Shown in pieces: positions 37,461-47,670 of a stretch of DNA of 64,000 nt. Within the stretch, counting starts at the first letter, position 1; each line of letters opens with the position of its first letter. The DNA comes from Geomonas diazotrophica (GTDB lineage: Bacteria; Desulfobacterota; Desulfuromonadia; Geobacterales; Geobacteraceae). The notes below the pieces were generated by a model that saw nothing but the letters and a program-made list of their open reading frames with translations, made no database searches and was not told the origin of the DNA. The position numbers and the translations under genes are program-made. Location: the NCBI RefSeq assembly GCF_018919385.1, contig NZ_JAHLMF010000005.1, positions 236,269 to 300,268 of the forward strand. The letters run 5' to 3'.

Positions 37461-40004
37461 TTGCCACGTTTCACCATCTTCAAAAAGATCCTGGTCATCA
37501 CGCTGCTGCTCTCCCTGCTGCCGCTGCTGGTCTCCTCGGCGATCCTTTTGGCCAACCTGCAGTCCACCAGCGCCAGGCTTTCCGCCGAGATCAGCGAATC
37601 CGACGACCGGCAGGCGGTTGAGTCCCTGCAGATGAAGGCGCGGGACCTGGCGGAAAACATCAAGGACTTCCTGCACCAGTGCGAGTGCGACCTCCTCTTT
37701 CTCTCCCGCTCCCCCCTCTCCCGCACGGCACTGCTCGACTTCTACCAGACGAGACTCTCGGAGGTGTGGCAGCGCGGCGGCAGTTCCACCGCGTCCCAGG
37801 GGACCCACGAGTTCCTCCCCATCTACCGTTCCATCGCCCTCATCGACAGAGACGGCAAGGAGCAGATGGTGATCCGCAACGGCCGCTTCGTCCCGGAGGG
37901 GGAGCTCACCGACGTGTCTGTCCCCGCCAACACGGAGTTCAAGGGTGAGACCTACTTTCAAAAGGTGCGCACCCTTAAGCCGGGGGATATCTACGTCTCC
38001 CACCTGACCGGCTTTCACGTCGGCAAGCAGGAACAACTGGCCGGCGCCCCCGACCCGGAGAGCGCCTACGACGGCAAGATGTACCAGGGGGTGGTCCGGT
38101 TCGGCGCTCCCCTCTTCGACAAGAAAGGGCGTTTCAACGGCATGGTGCTCCTCTCCCTGGACCACCGGCACCTGATGGAATTCACCCAGCACATAGACCC
38201 GGGCAAGAACGCCTCCGCGCTCTTTCCCTCCTATCAAAGCGGCAACTACGCCTTCCTCTTCGACGACGAGGGGTGGATCATCACCCACCCGAAGTTCTGG
38301 GACATCCGCGGTGTGGGCCCCGACGGGAACCTGGTGCCCCCTTATACCGCTCGCTCCACGAAGGCGGACATAGAGAGCGGGCGCATCCCCTTCAACCTCG
38401 ATCAAGCGGGATTCGTCCATCCTGGCTACCCCAAGGTCTCCGCCGCGGTGCGCGCCAAGCAGGAGGGATACGTAGACATCACCAACGTAGGCGGCGCAAA
38501 GAAGATCATGGCCTTCGCCCCCATCTTCTACGACACCGGCGACTATGCGAAACACGGCGTCTTCGGAGGGGTGACCATCGGCTTTCAGGTAGACCGCTTC
38601 CACGAGGCATCGCGCAAGGGTGGCAGGCTCATCGACAAGCAGCTCGGCGAGCACCGCCGCACCAGCGCCATCATCATCTTCCTGACCGCGCTCGTCTCGG
38701 CCCTCTCCGCCTGGCTCCTCTCCCGCGGCATCAGCGTGCCGCTGCGGCAGTTGACCGAAAACGCGGGGAAGCTGGCGGCGGGCGACTCAGCGGTCCGGGT
38801 AGCGGTCAATTCGGCCGACGAGATCGGCGTTCTGGCCCAGACCTTCAACAACATGGCCGACGAGCTGGACCGGCGCAAGGTAAGCCTCCTCTCCACCCTG
38901 GAGGAACTCAAGAAGTCGCGGCTGGAGATCATGGACGAGCGCAACTTCAAGGCCAGCGTCCTGGAAAGTATCTCAAGCGGCATCGTCACCTTCTCCCCGG
39001 AGGGGTTTCTCACCTCCATCAACCGCACCGGGAGGCTGTTCCTGGGCGAGGAGGTTACCGAGGGGATGCACTACCGCGAGGTCTTCAGGGAGTGGTACGG
39101 GCTCTGCGAACGCATCGCCGCGGTCTTCGCCAGCAACTCGGGGTACGGCAGGGAGACCTTCCGCTTCGACCACGGCCCGGGCAAGACCCACTTCGACGTC
39201 GGCTTCTTCCCCATCGGGCACGACTCCGAGCACGGGCTCACCGTCACCCTGCGCAACGAGACGGAGCGCGAAAACCTGCACGAGGAGATGATGCGCCTGG
39301 ACCGGCTCGCCTCCCTGGGCAAGCTCTCCGCCGGCATCGCGCACGAGGTGAGAAACCCGCTCACCGGCATCTCGCTCCTATTGGACGACCTGCACGACCA
39401 GGCCACCTCCAACAGCGCGGACAAGGAGCTGATCAAGAAGGCCCTGGCCGAGATCGAGCGGGTGGAAAAGCTCGTCAACGCGCTACTTAACTACTCCTCC
39501 CCTGTGCGCGCCGAATTCAGGGAGTGCGACCTGAACCGGCTGGTGAACGACACGGTCCTCCTGCTGAGGCGCCCCTGCGAAAAGCAGCAGGTGCAGCTCA
39601 CCGTCGAGGAAGAGGCGGTTCCCCCCTTCAGGTTCGACCCGGAGAAGATCAAGCAGGCGGTACTCAACATCATCAAGAATGCCCAGCAGGCCCTCCCGGA
39701 CGGGGGGCGCATCAGGGTCGCCACCTCCGTGCAGGACGGGTATGCGGTGATCGACATCAGCGACGACGGCCCCGGGATCGCCGGCGACGACCTCCCCCTG
39801 ATCTTCGAACCCTTTTTCACCAGGAAGGGTGCCGGCACCGGGCTCGGCCTCTCCATCACCCAGCGCATCATCGAGGAGCACCAGGGGAGGGTCCGGGTGG
39901 AAAGCGCGCCGGGAAACGGAACCCGCTTCACCGTCGAACTGCCGCTTGGGCAATGTCCCGCCAGTCCCTCTCCCTCCGGGAAGGAGTGCCCGAAGGGCAT
40001 GTGA
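37461..40004 (+). CDS. Sensor histidine kinase with periplasmic Cache domain (DctB-like role)
   Basis: This is an 847-residue kinase. A transmembrane helix (about residues 9-30) leads to a large periplasmic double-Cache-like sensor (35-390; FLPIYRSIALIDRDGKEQMVIRNG, GVVRFGAPLFDKKGRFNGMVLLSLD). Then come a second helix, a HAMP domain, a PAS domain near residue 495 and the kinase core: H-box AHEVRNPLTG (His near 627), N-box LNIIKNAQQA, G1 DDGPGIAGDD and G2 GAGTGLGLSI. Start is a TTG with GGGGGAG about 7 nt upstream. The next gene is an NtrC-type regulator and then dctPQM, so the kinase probably senses a C4-dicarboxylate or related acid. Its last 18 residues are encoded by a REP-like repeat, an odd ending. 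Confidence 0.92.
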   Translation: MPRFTIFKKILVITLLLSLLPLLVSSAILLANLQSTSARLSAEISESDDRQAVESLQMKARDLAENIKDFLHQCECDLLFLSRSPLSRTALLDFYQTRLSEVWQRGGSSTASQGTHEFLPIYRSIALIDRDGKEQMVIRNGRFVPEGELTDVSVPANTEFKGETYFQKVRTLKPGDIYVSHLTGFHVGKQEQLAGAPDPESAYDGKMYQGVVRFGAPLFDKKGRFNGMVLLSLDHRHLMEFTQHIDPGKNASALFPSYQSGNYAFLFDDEGWIITHPKFWDIRGVGPDGNLVPPYTARSTKADIESGRIPFNLDQAGFVHPGYPKVSAAVRAKQEGYVDITNVGGAKKIMAFAPIFYDTGDYAKHGVFGGVTIGFQVDRFHEASRKGGRLIDKQLGEHRRTSAIIIFLTALVSALSAWLLSRGISVPLRQLTENAGKLAAGDSAVRVAVNSADEIGVLAQTFNNMADELDRRKVSLLSTLEELKKSRLEIMDERNFKASVLESISSGIVTFSPEGFLTSINRTGRLFLGEEVTEGMHYREVFREWYGLCERIAAVFASNSGYGRETFRFDHGPGKTHFDVGFFPIGHDSEHGLTVTLRNETERENLHEEMMRLDRLASLGKLSAGIAHEVRNPLTGISLLLDDLHDQATSNSADKELIKKALAEIERVEKLVNALLNYSSPVRAEFRECDLNRLVNDTVLLLRRPCEKQQVQLTVEEEAVPPFRFDPEKIKQAVLNIIKNAQQALPDGGRIRVATSVQDGYAVIDISDDGPGIAGDDLPLIFEPFFTRKGAGTGLGLSITQRIIEEHQGRVRVESAPGNGTRFTVELPLGQCPASPSPSGKECPKGM

Positions 40005-40072
40005 GGGCGCACCTCTGCTAGCTACCCCCTCTCCCCCCGGGAGAGGGTGCCCGAAGGGCGGGTGAGGGCGCT
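39958..40072. repeat. Two REP-like palindromes, one overlapping the kinase 3' end
   Basis: Two copies (39964-40012 and 40023-40072) of the CCCTCTCC..GGAGAGGGTGCCCGAAGGGC element also found at 11131-11179. The first copy is divergent and is read in frame at the end of the kinase gene, supplying the TGA at 40002-40004. The second ends in GGGCGGGTGAGGGCG. Confidence 0.75.
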
Positions 40073-40162
40073 GCCTGCTGCTGCAATTTTGCCACTTGCA
40101 ACGCCCTCCCCCTGCTCCTCTTCCTCCGGAGTGAGAGGGGATGCGGTTAGGAAAAGGAACGT

Positions 40163-41539
<1,377 letters not shown>

Positions 41540-41723
41540 CATCTCCGCGCAAGCCCCCTCCCGCGCCGACCCAAGGGGGGGCCCCCTACCGCCGCCGTTA
41601 TCAGAACATCGGTGCACGGCACCATCCCCCTGCACGCCCCGCACGATTAACCCACACCAACCATTATTCCGGCAGCATCCGCACACGCCCCCGACGTTCT
41701 AATGCAACGGCGACCGAACCTTT

Positions 41724-41761
41724 TGGCAGATATCCGCCATCACCGTGGCGGATTCCCGCCA
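41724..41761. promoter_or_regulatory. Two tandem 16-bp palindromes, probable enhancer for the sigma-54 activator
   Basis: TGGCAGATATCCGCCA (41724-41739) and TGGCGGATTCCCGCCA (41746-41761) start 22 bp apart, about two helical turns. They lie about 75-110 bp upstream of the sigma-54 promoter. Position and symmetry match enhancer sites for NtrC-type activators. The rest of the 421-bp gap between 41540 and 41960 shows only the promoter at 41834 and the dctP leader. Confidence 0.65.
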
Positions 41762-41833
41762 TCTTCGTTTCACTCAACCGATATTCTGACCTAAGCGTAG
41801 CATCAATTTCAGCAACTTACCCGGACCAGCAAG

Positions 41834-41849
41834 TGGCACCTCTGTTGCA
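41834..41849 (+). promoter_or_regulatory. Sigma-54 (-24/-12) promoter of dctPQM
   Basis: TGGCAC-CTCTG-TTGCA matches the consensus TGGCAC N5 TTGCW exactly, with GG and GC correctly spaced. Transcription would start near 41860, about 100 bp before the dctP ATG. Confidence 0.88.
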
Positions 41850-41960
41850 TTAAAACGATGTATCGTATACGCGCAAGCGGAACGGGGGACGATGCACCAG
41901 CCCCTCCGTTTAATTATCGAACACACACCGACGCAGCACACCACCCAAGGAGGAGCATCC

Positions 41961-42971
41961 ATGAAACTCAAAGATTGTTTGAAAGCCCTGGTCACCGTGG
42001 CGGCGCTTGCCCTACCGATGACCGCAGTCGCTGCGCCCGCACCGATCGTGATCAAGTTCAGCCACGTCGTCGCTCAGCACACCCCGAAAGGACAGGCCGC
42101 CGACTACTTCAAGAAGCTCGCCGAGGAGCGCACCAAGGGACGAGTGAAGGTGGAGGTCTATCCGAACAGCCAGCTTTACAAGGACAAGGAAGAGATGGAA
42201 GCGCTGCAGCTGGGCGCGGTACAGATGCTGGCGCCGTCGCTGGCCAAGTTCGCTCCGCTGGGGGTCAAGGAGTTCGAGGTGTTCGACCTCCCCTTCATCT
42301 TCGACAACTACCAGGAACTGCACAAGGTGACCCAGGGGCCGGTCGGGGCGAAGCTCCTCAAGAAGCTGGAGCCCAAGGGGATCCTGGGCCTCGCCTACTG
42401 GGATAACGGCTTCAAGGTGATGAGCGCCAACAAGCCGATCAAGAACCTCGCCGACTTCAGGGGACAGAAGATGCGCATCCAGTCCTCCAAGGTGCTCGAC
42501 TCCCAGATGCGTTCGGTCGGTTCGATCCCGCAGGTCCTCGCCTTCTCCGAGGTGTACCAGGCGCTGCAGACCGGCGTCGTCGACGGCACCGAGAATCCCC
42601 CCTCCAACCTGTACACCCAGAAGATGCACGAGGTGCAGAAGTACGTCACCCTCTCCGACCACGGCTACCTGGGCTACGCGGTCATCGTGAACAAGAAGTT
42701 CTGGCAGGGGCTGCCGGCCGACATCCGCACCACACTGGAAGGGTGCATGAAAGACGCCACCAAGTACGCCAACGACGTCGCCAAGAAGGACAACGACGAG
42801 GCCCTTGCCGCCGTCAAGAAGTCCGGCCGCAGCCAGCTGATCGCACTCACCCCGCAGGAGCGCGCGGCCTGGAAGAAGGCGATGGACAAGGCGCACAAGG
42901 ACAACATGGGTCGCATCGGCGCGGACATCGTCAAGGAAGTCTACGCAGCAACCGGCTACAACGCGAACTAA
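41961..42971 (+). CDS. dctP: TRAP transporter substrate-binding protein, DctP family
   Basis: This 336-residue periplasmic binding protein has signal peptide MKLKDCLKALVTVAALALPMTAVAA. Conserved DctP sequences follow: IKFSHVVAQHTPKGQAADYF, PNSQLYKDKEEMEALQLGAVQM and the carboxylate-binding arginine region GQKMRIQSSKVLDSQM, then VYQALQTGVVDGTENPPSN. The ATG has AAGGAGG 9 nt upstream. It collects C4-dicarboxylates or related organic acids for the DctQM permease. Expression is probably driven by the sigma-54 promoter at 41834. Confidence 0.95.
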   Translation: MKLKDCLKALVTVAALALPMTAVAAPAPIVIKFSHVVAQHTPKGQAADYFKKLAEERTKGRVKVEVYPNSQLYKDKEEMEALQLGAVQMLAPSLAKFAPLGVKEFEVFDLPFIFDNYQELHKVTQGPVGAKLLKKLEPKGILGLAYWDNGFKVMSANKPIKNLADFRGQKMRIQSSKVLDSQMRSVGSIPQVLAFSEVYQALQTGVVDGTENPPSNLYTQKMHEVQKYVTLSDHGYLGYAVIVNKKFWQGLPADIRTTLEGCMKDATKYANDVAKKDNDEALAAVKKSGRSQLIALTPQERAAWKKAMDKAHKDNMGRIGADIVKEVYAATGYNAN

Positions 42972-42991
42972 TCTCTACAAACCTGTACGTC

Positions 42992-43019
42992 ACGGCCGCC
43001 GCGGCTTCGCGGCGGCCGT
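42992..43019 (+). promoter_or_regulatory. Stem-loop between dctP and dctQ
   Basis: The arms ACGGCCGCCGC / GCGGCGGCCGT enclose a short loop, forming an 11-12 bp very GC-rich hairpin without a following T-run. Such hairpins after binding-protein genes usually protect the dctP mRNA or cut read-through, giving more binding protein than permease. Confidence 0.7.
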
Positions 43020-43046
43020 TCACACGAGTTCCAGGAGAAGCCCATC

Positions 43047-43721
43047 ATGATGAAGTATCTTGACCATCTCGAGGAAATCATCATCACCTTCCTCATTGCC
43101 GCCGCCACGATGATCATCGCCGTTGCCGTCGGCCATCGCTACCTGTCCGGCCTCCCCATCCCCGGGCTGCAGGACTGGCTGCTTAGCATTAACATGAGCT
43201 GGGCGCAGGAACTCTGCATCTACATGTTCGTCTGGATGGCGAAGTTCGGCGCCGCCTACGGCGTCAGGAGCGGCATCCACGTCGGCGTCGACGTCCTGGT
43301 CACCCGCCTTCCCGACTCCTGGCGCAAGGTGACCGTGGTGCTCGCCATTTTTGGGGGCGCCCTCTTCACCGGCATGATCGGCTCGCTGGGAGCCAAGTTC
43401 GTCTGGGAGAACGGCATGCACTACGCCGTATTCAACAAGCTGGGGATGGATGTGGCCGAACTGATCGAAGGCCCCATCACCCCCGACCTCGAGTGGCCCA
43501 CCTGGATCGTCTACTGCGCGGTGCCGCTGGGCTCGTTTCTCATGTGCTTCCGCTTCCTGCAGGTCGGCCTCGCCTTCCTGCGCACCGGTGAGCTGCCGCA
43601 CCACGACCACGCCCACGTCGAAGGTATCGAAGAGATAGGTACCCTGGACTCGACCGAGGCTCTGGAGGAGTACGAGCAGCACAAGTTCAACCACAAGGAA
43701 GCCAAGGGGGGTGTGAAATGA
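43047..43721 (+). CDS. dctQ: TRAP transporter small permease subunit, DctQ family
   Basis: This 224-residue protein has four membrane helices typical of DctQ (EEIIITFLIAAATMIIAVAVGHRYL first). It contains WAQELCIYMFVWMAKFGAAYGVRSGIHVGVDVLV, the family signature. It has a longer loop than usual (residues 105-150) and a charged tail. RBS AGGAG precedes the paired ATG codons at 43047 and 43050. It overlaps dctM by 4 bp (ATGA). Together with dctM it forms the membrane part of the Na+-driven transporter. Confidence 0.94.
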   Translation: MMKYLDHLEEIIITFLIAAATMIIAVAVGHRYLSGLPIPGLQDWLLSINMSWAQELCIYMFVWMAKFGAAYGVRSGIHVGVDVLVTRLPDSWRKVTVVLAIFGGALFTGMIGSLGAKFVWENGMHYAVFNKLGMDVAELIEGPITPDLEWPTWIVYCAVPLGSFLMCFRFLQVGLAFLRTGELPHHDHAHVEGIEEIGTLDSTEALEEYEQHKFNHKEAKGGVK

Positions 43722-45097
43722 GTACCGCTGTAGTCGGCTGGGAACAGTTTTCCAAGAAAAAGGCGGCGACCTGGCTGCTCGGCATCGCCGTGATACTCGG
43801 AGCGATAGCGACCCTCGGCAGCACGGGCGTCGTCTTCGCCCTGCTGCTCGCGCTGATGTTGACCGGCATGCCGATCTCCATTGCCCTCGGCCTCACCGTC
43901 CTCACCTTCCTCTTCTTCTTCTCGGAAGTGCCCACCGAGGCGGTCGCCATGAAGCTCTTCACCGGGATCGAGAAGTTCGAGATCATGGCGATCCCCTTCT
44001 TCATCCTGGCGGGCAACTTCCTGACCCACGGCGGCGTGGCGAAGAGGATGATCAACTTCGCCACCTCCATGGTCGGCCACTGGCACGGGGGACTGGCACT
44101 CGCCGGCGTCATGGCCTGCGCCCTGTTCGCCGCCGTCTCCGGGTCGAGCCCCGCAACCGTCGTCGCCATCGGCTCCATCATGATGCCCGCCATGGTGCGC
44201 GCCGGCTACCCCAAGCGCTTCGGCGCAGGGGTCATCACCACGTCGGGCTCGCTCGGCATCCTGATACCGCCATCCATCCCGATGGTGGTCTACTGCGTCG
44301 CCACCAATTCCTCGGTCGGCGCGCTCTTCATGGGGGGCGTGATCCCCGGCCTCATGCTGGCCACCCTGCTCGGCCTGGTCGCCTGGTGGAGGGCGAAGAG
44401 CGGCAACTTGCCGCGCATGAAGAGGGCGACCTGGGGCGAGCGGGCCAAGGCGCTGCGGGAGAGCATCTGGGGGCTCTTCCTGATCGTCATCGTCCTCGGG
44501 GGGATCTACTCGGGGATGTTCACCCCCACCGAGGCGGCCGCGATGAGCGCCGTCTACGCCTTCGTCATCGCGGTCTTCGTCTACCGCGACGTCCCGTTCA
44601 GCAAGGTTCCCAAGGTGCTGCTGGACTCGGCCAGCATGTCGGCCATGCTCCTGTACATCATCACCAACGCCGTGCTCTTCTCCTTCCTGATGACGCACGA
44701 AAACATCCCGCAGCTCATGGCGGACTGGATCCTCGGGCACAACCTGGGCGTGGTATCCTTCCTTTTGGTCACCAACGTGCTGCTTCTTCTGGCGGGCAAC
44801 GTCATGGAGCCCTCCTCCATCATCCTGATCCTCGCCCCGATCCTGTACCCGGTCGCCATGAAGCTCGGCATAGACCCGGTGCACTTCGGCGTGCTGATCA
44901 CGGTGAACATGGAGGTCGGCATGTGCCACCCGCCGGTGGGGCTCAACCTCTACGTCGCCAGCGGCATCACCAAGATGGGGATCTCGGAGCTCACGGTGGC
45001 CGTCTGGCCCTGGCTCATGGCGATGCTCGGCTTCATGCTGCTGGTGACCTATGTGCCAGCCATCTCGCTCTGGCTGCCGCGCGCGCTGGGGTACTGA
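43718..45097 (+). CDS. dctM: TRAP transporter large permease subunit, DctM family
   Basis: This 459-residue integral membrane protein has about 12-13 helices. Family sequences include LTGMPISIALGLTVLTFLFFF, FEIMAIPFFILAGNFLTHGGVAKRMINFA, AVSGSSPATVVAIGSIMMPAM, GSLGILIPPSIPMVVYC, and VHFGVLITVNMEVGMCHPPVGLNLYVASG near the end. It is the elevator-type transport subunit using the Na+ gradient. A strong terminator follows at 45123. Confidence 0.95.
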   Translation: MSTAVVGWEQFSKKKAATWLLGIAVILGAIATLGSTGVVFALLLALMLTGMPISIALGLTVLTFLFFFSEVPTEAVAMKLFTGIEKFEIMAIPFFILAGNFLTHGGVAKRMINFATSMVGHWHGGLALAGVMACALFAAVSGSSPATVVAIGSIMMPAMVRAGYPKRFGAGVITTSGSLGILIPPSIPMVVYCVATNSSVGALFMGGVIPGLMLATLLGLVAWWRAKSGNLPRMKRATWGERAKALRESIWGLFLIVIVLGGIYSGMFTPTEAAAMSAVYAFVIAVFVYRDVPFSKVPKVLLDSASMSAMLLYIITNAVLFSFLMTHENIPQLMADWILGHNLGVVSFLLVTNVLLLLAGNVMEPSSIILILAPILYPVAMKLGIDPVHFGVLITVNMEVGMCHPPVGLNLYVASGITKMGISELTVAVWPWLMAMLGFMLLVTYVPAISLWLPRALGY

Positions 45098-45122
45098 TCC
45101 CGCACACCATTCCGGCGAAACA

Positions 45123-45151
45123 AAAGGGCCTGTCGATCCGACAGGCCCTTT
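45123..45151 (+). terminator. Terminator of the dctPQM operon
   Basis: The stem AAAGGGCCTGTCG / CGACAGGCCCTTT has a 3-nt loop, followed by TCTTT, 25 bp after the dctM stop codon. Confidence 0.9.
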
Positions 45152-45246
45152 CTTTACCGCATCCCCATTTATGTCTTTACCCTCCGGCGTGGATGCGTTA
45201 TCAATGGCAAGTTCCACCACGCCTCTTTCCCTAAGGAAGCCCGCCG

Positions 45247-46530
45247 ATGCTCTCTCTACTCGTTGCAATTTTTCTTGTCGCCTATGCCGCCATTGCTCTT
45301 GAGCACCCCATCAAGGTGAACAAATCGTCCTCCGCCCTCCTTGGCGCCGGCCTGCTCTGGTCGGTCTACGCCCTCCTCGGCGCAGACTCACACCAGGTCG
45401 TGCAACAGTTGAACGAATCGCTCGCCTCTACGGCGCAGATCGTTTTCTTCCTGATCGGAGCAATGACCATCGTGGAGGTGGTGGACGCCCACAACGGATT
45501 CGAGGTAATCACGGCGCAGATCAAGACCAGGAAGCTCTCCACGCTGATGTGGCTGGTGGGCTGTGTCACCTTTTCCCTCAGTGCAGTTCTCGACAACCTC
45601 ACCACCACCATCGTGATGATCTCACTGATGAAGAAACTGCTCGACCGCCAGGAGGACCGCCTCTTCTTCGCCGGCCTCATCGTTATCGCCGCCAATGCCG
45701 GCGGTGCCTGGACCCCGATCGGCGACGTCACCACCACCATGCTCTGGATCGGGGGACAGATCACAACCCTGGCAATCATGAAAGGCGTGCTTGCCCCCTC
45801 CCTGGTAAACCTGCTGCTGCCGCTGTCCGTGGTGGCATTCCAGTTGAGAGGACGCGAGGTGGTAGCTCCGGCCATCCGCGACAACGGCGACCTCCCCCAG
45901 ACCACGAACTTCGAACGCAACCTCATGTTCTTTCTTGGGATAGGGATCTTGGTCAGTGTCCCCGTGTTCAAGACCGTCACCCATCTCCCCCCCTTCATGG
46001 GAATCTTGCTGGGGCTGGGCATCCTGTGGCTGGCCGGCGACCTGGTGCACCGCAACAAGGAGGAGATGGACAAGCGGCATCTGACCTTGGCCCACGCGCT
46101 CGAGAAGATCGACATGAGCTCCATCGTCTTCTTCATCGGGATCCTGCTCGCGGTGGCGACCCTGGAACACACCCACATCCTCGCCGCGATCGCTAAGTGG
46201 CTGGACCACGCTGTCGGTCGCCTCGACCTGATCGTGACCCTGATCGGGATGGTGAGCGCCATCGTGGACAACGTGCCGCTGGTCGCCGCATCGATGGGGA
46301 TGTACGACCTGGCTCAGCACCCCACCGACAGCTTCTTATGGGAGTTCATGGCCTATTGCGCCGGCACCGGTGGCTCCATCCTGATCATAGGATCGGCCGC
46401 GGGGGTGGCCGCGATGGGGCTTGAAAAGATACACTTCTTCTGGTATGTCAAGCGGATCAGCGGCTTGGCTCTCTTGGGCTACTTCGGGGGCATCGGGGTA
46501 TACCTGCTTCAGGTCAGGATACTCGGCTAA
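45247..46530 (+). CDS. nhaD: NhaD-type Na+/H+ antiporter
   Basis: This 427-residue protein has about 11-12 helices. It belongs to the ArsB/NhaD branch of the ion transporter superfamily: VVQQLNESLASTAQIVFFLIGAMTIVEVVDAHNGF, the signature CVTFSLSAVLDNLTTTIVMI, NAGGAWTPIGDVTTTMLW, and DNVPLVAASMGMYDL. NhaD exchanges Na+ (or Li+) for protons at the inner membrane. It follows the Na+-TRAP operon in the same direction, after a terminator, so it may recycle the sodium taken up by dctPQM, though separate transcription is likely. Confidence 0.9.
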   Translation: MLSLLVAIFLVAYAAIALEHPIKVNKSSSALLGAGLLWSVYALLGADSHQVVQQLNESLASTAQIVFFLIGAMTIVEVVDAHNGFEVITAQIKTRKLSTLMWLVGCVTFSLSAVLDNLTTTIVMISLMKKLLDRQEDRLFFAGLIVIAANAGGAWTPIGDVTTTMLWIGGQITTLAIMKGVLAPSLVNLLLPLSVVAFQLRGREVVAPAIRDNGDLPQTTNFERNLMFFLGIGILVSVPVFKTVTHLPPFMGILLGLGILWLAGDLVHRNKEEMDKRHLTLAHALEKIDMSSIVFFIGILLAVATLEHTHILAAIAKWLDHAVGRLDLIVTLIGMVSAIVDNVPLVAASMGMYDLAQHPTDSFLWEFMAYCAGTGGSILIIGSAAGVAAMGLEKIHFFWYVKRISGLALLGYFGGIGVYLLQVRILG

Positions 46531-46549
46531 GGTACAGACGCCGATCGCT

Positions 46550-47110
46550 CTACCAGGTCCTGAACTGTCCCGAATCGATGTGAACGAAGCCCGACTGCGG
46601 GTAGTAGCCGACCCCTCCGGCGGCGAGGGCGGTGGCGGTGCGCCTGATCCGGTCAAGCCCGACGCTGGGGATGGCGAGGTCTATGGCCATCCCCTTCATG
46701 TGCAGGCTGTCCTTGGCCACCCCTTTGGACCTGCTCCTCAATCGGGCGTTGTACTCGGGAGAACGGTAGCCGGAGATGATGTGGATCTCGTTGTCGCCAC
46801 CGAGGCTGTTGTCCAGCCGGTTCAGGTACTCGAGCACGCGGAGGTCCATTTTGGTGGTTTCGTTGGTAAGGTGGCAACGGAAGATCCAGTTGAGGGCCTG
46901 GATGGCCTCGTCGCAGTATTCGCCGAGGCTGTTGCGGTAGGTGACGGTGAGCCTTTCGTTGCAGTTGACGTTGTAAAGGGAGAGCTTCCCCTCGGGCGCC
47001 CCTCCCCCTTCCACGAATTTGGCAAACGCCGATTTGGCTCCCAGAACCGTGGCGGCGAAGAAGGCGGAGGACTTGAGGAACATCCGGCGGCACAACATTT
47101 TATCTTTCAC
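46550..47110 (-). CDS. DUF882/YcbK-type (MepK-like) murein endopeptidase, exported
   Basis: This 186-residue precursor begins MKDKMLCRRMFLKSS, a twin-arginine-type signal (RRMFLKS) with a hydrophobic core FFAATVLGAKSAFA. The M15-like domain has a zinc-site pattern of SGYRSPEYN, SLHMKGMAIDL (His and Asp) and FVHIDSG (His). Members such as E. coli MepK cut cross-links in peptidoglycan. Export through Tat is inferred from the motif. It is convergent with nhaD, with 19 bp between the stop codons. Confidence 0.85.
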   Translation of the reverse strand: MKDKMLCRRMFLKSSAFFAATVLGAKSAFAKFVEGGGAPEGKLSLYNVNCNERLTVTYRNSLGEYCDEAIQALNWIFRCHLTNETTKMDLRVLEYLNRLDNSLGGDNEIHIISGYRSPEYNARLRSRSKGVAKDSLHMKGMAIDLAIPSVGLDRIRRTATALAAGGVGYYPQSGFVHIDSGQFRTW

Positions 47111-47283
47111 ATAAACCCCTATAAATCAGAGAGTTAGCGCCGCAACGCTATCCTTTGCTACCACAAAGAGTGCGTCCCTGTCAACCCCTCCCCCTCTCCA
47201 GCGGGGTATTTAACTTGCTAATGTGCCCTCCTGTGCTTTGCTCTTTTCTGTCGGCACCCACCACCTCCAGCAGGGGGCAGGCC

Positions 47284-47595
47284 ATGAAAATACCCTACGC
47301 GACCAACACGACGGCGCTTTTGTCCGGGGTAACCTTGGCGGTCATGCTTTCGACCGGCGAGCACCTGACCGGCCCGGTGAGCGCCCTCTGCACCGTGACC
47401 GGCGCCATCTGGTTCCCGGTTTCCATCGCGGTCTTCGTTCACGGCAAGCAGACCATCGAGTACAAGATACAGTCGCTGCGCGGAGAGCGTCCCTACCTCG
47501 ACATCCCCAAGGACATCACGCCACGGGCGCTGATCTGGTTCTCCTCGACCCTGGCCACCGCATGGGCCCTCAGCCTCCTCTACCAGACCCCCTGA
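47284..47595 (+). CDS. Small membrane protein of unknown function
   Basis: This 103-residue protein has three hydrophobic segments (about residues 10-25, 30-52 and 83-99). The segment GPVSALCTVTGAIWFPVSIAVFVHGKQTI lies in the middle, and the conserved-looking polar stretch EYKIQSLRGERPYLDIPKDITPRAL in a loop. AGGGGGCAG precedes the ATG. It lacks a recognisable family. It ends just before a terminator and is probably monocistronic. Codon use is chromosome-like. Confidence 0.65.
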   Translation: MKIPYATNTTALLSGVTLAVMLSTGEHLTGPVSALCTVTGAIWFPVSIAVFVHGKQTIEYKIQSLRGERPYLDIPKDITPRALIWFSSTLATAWALSLLYQTP

Positions 47596-47602
47596 ACGCA
47601 AA

Positions 47603-47630
47603 AAGGGGAGTCCGGTGACGAACTCCCCTT
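47603..47630 (+). terminator. Terminator after the small membrane protein gene
   Basis: Stem AAGGGGAGT / ACTCCCCTT, loop CCGGTGACGA, followed by a pyrimidine run (CCCTTC). It lies 8 bp after the stop and is weak in T content; it could also serve the convergent gene at 47671. Confidence 0.75.
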
Positions 47631-47670
47631 CCCTTCATGTGCCGGGATCCCTTCTTTTCGTGCGGTCAGA

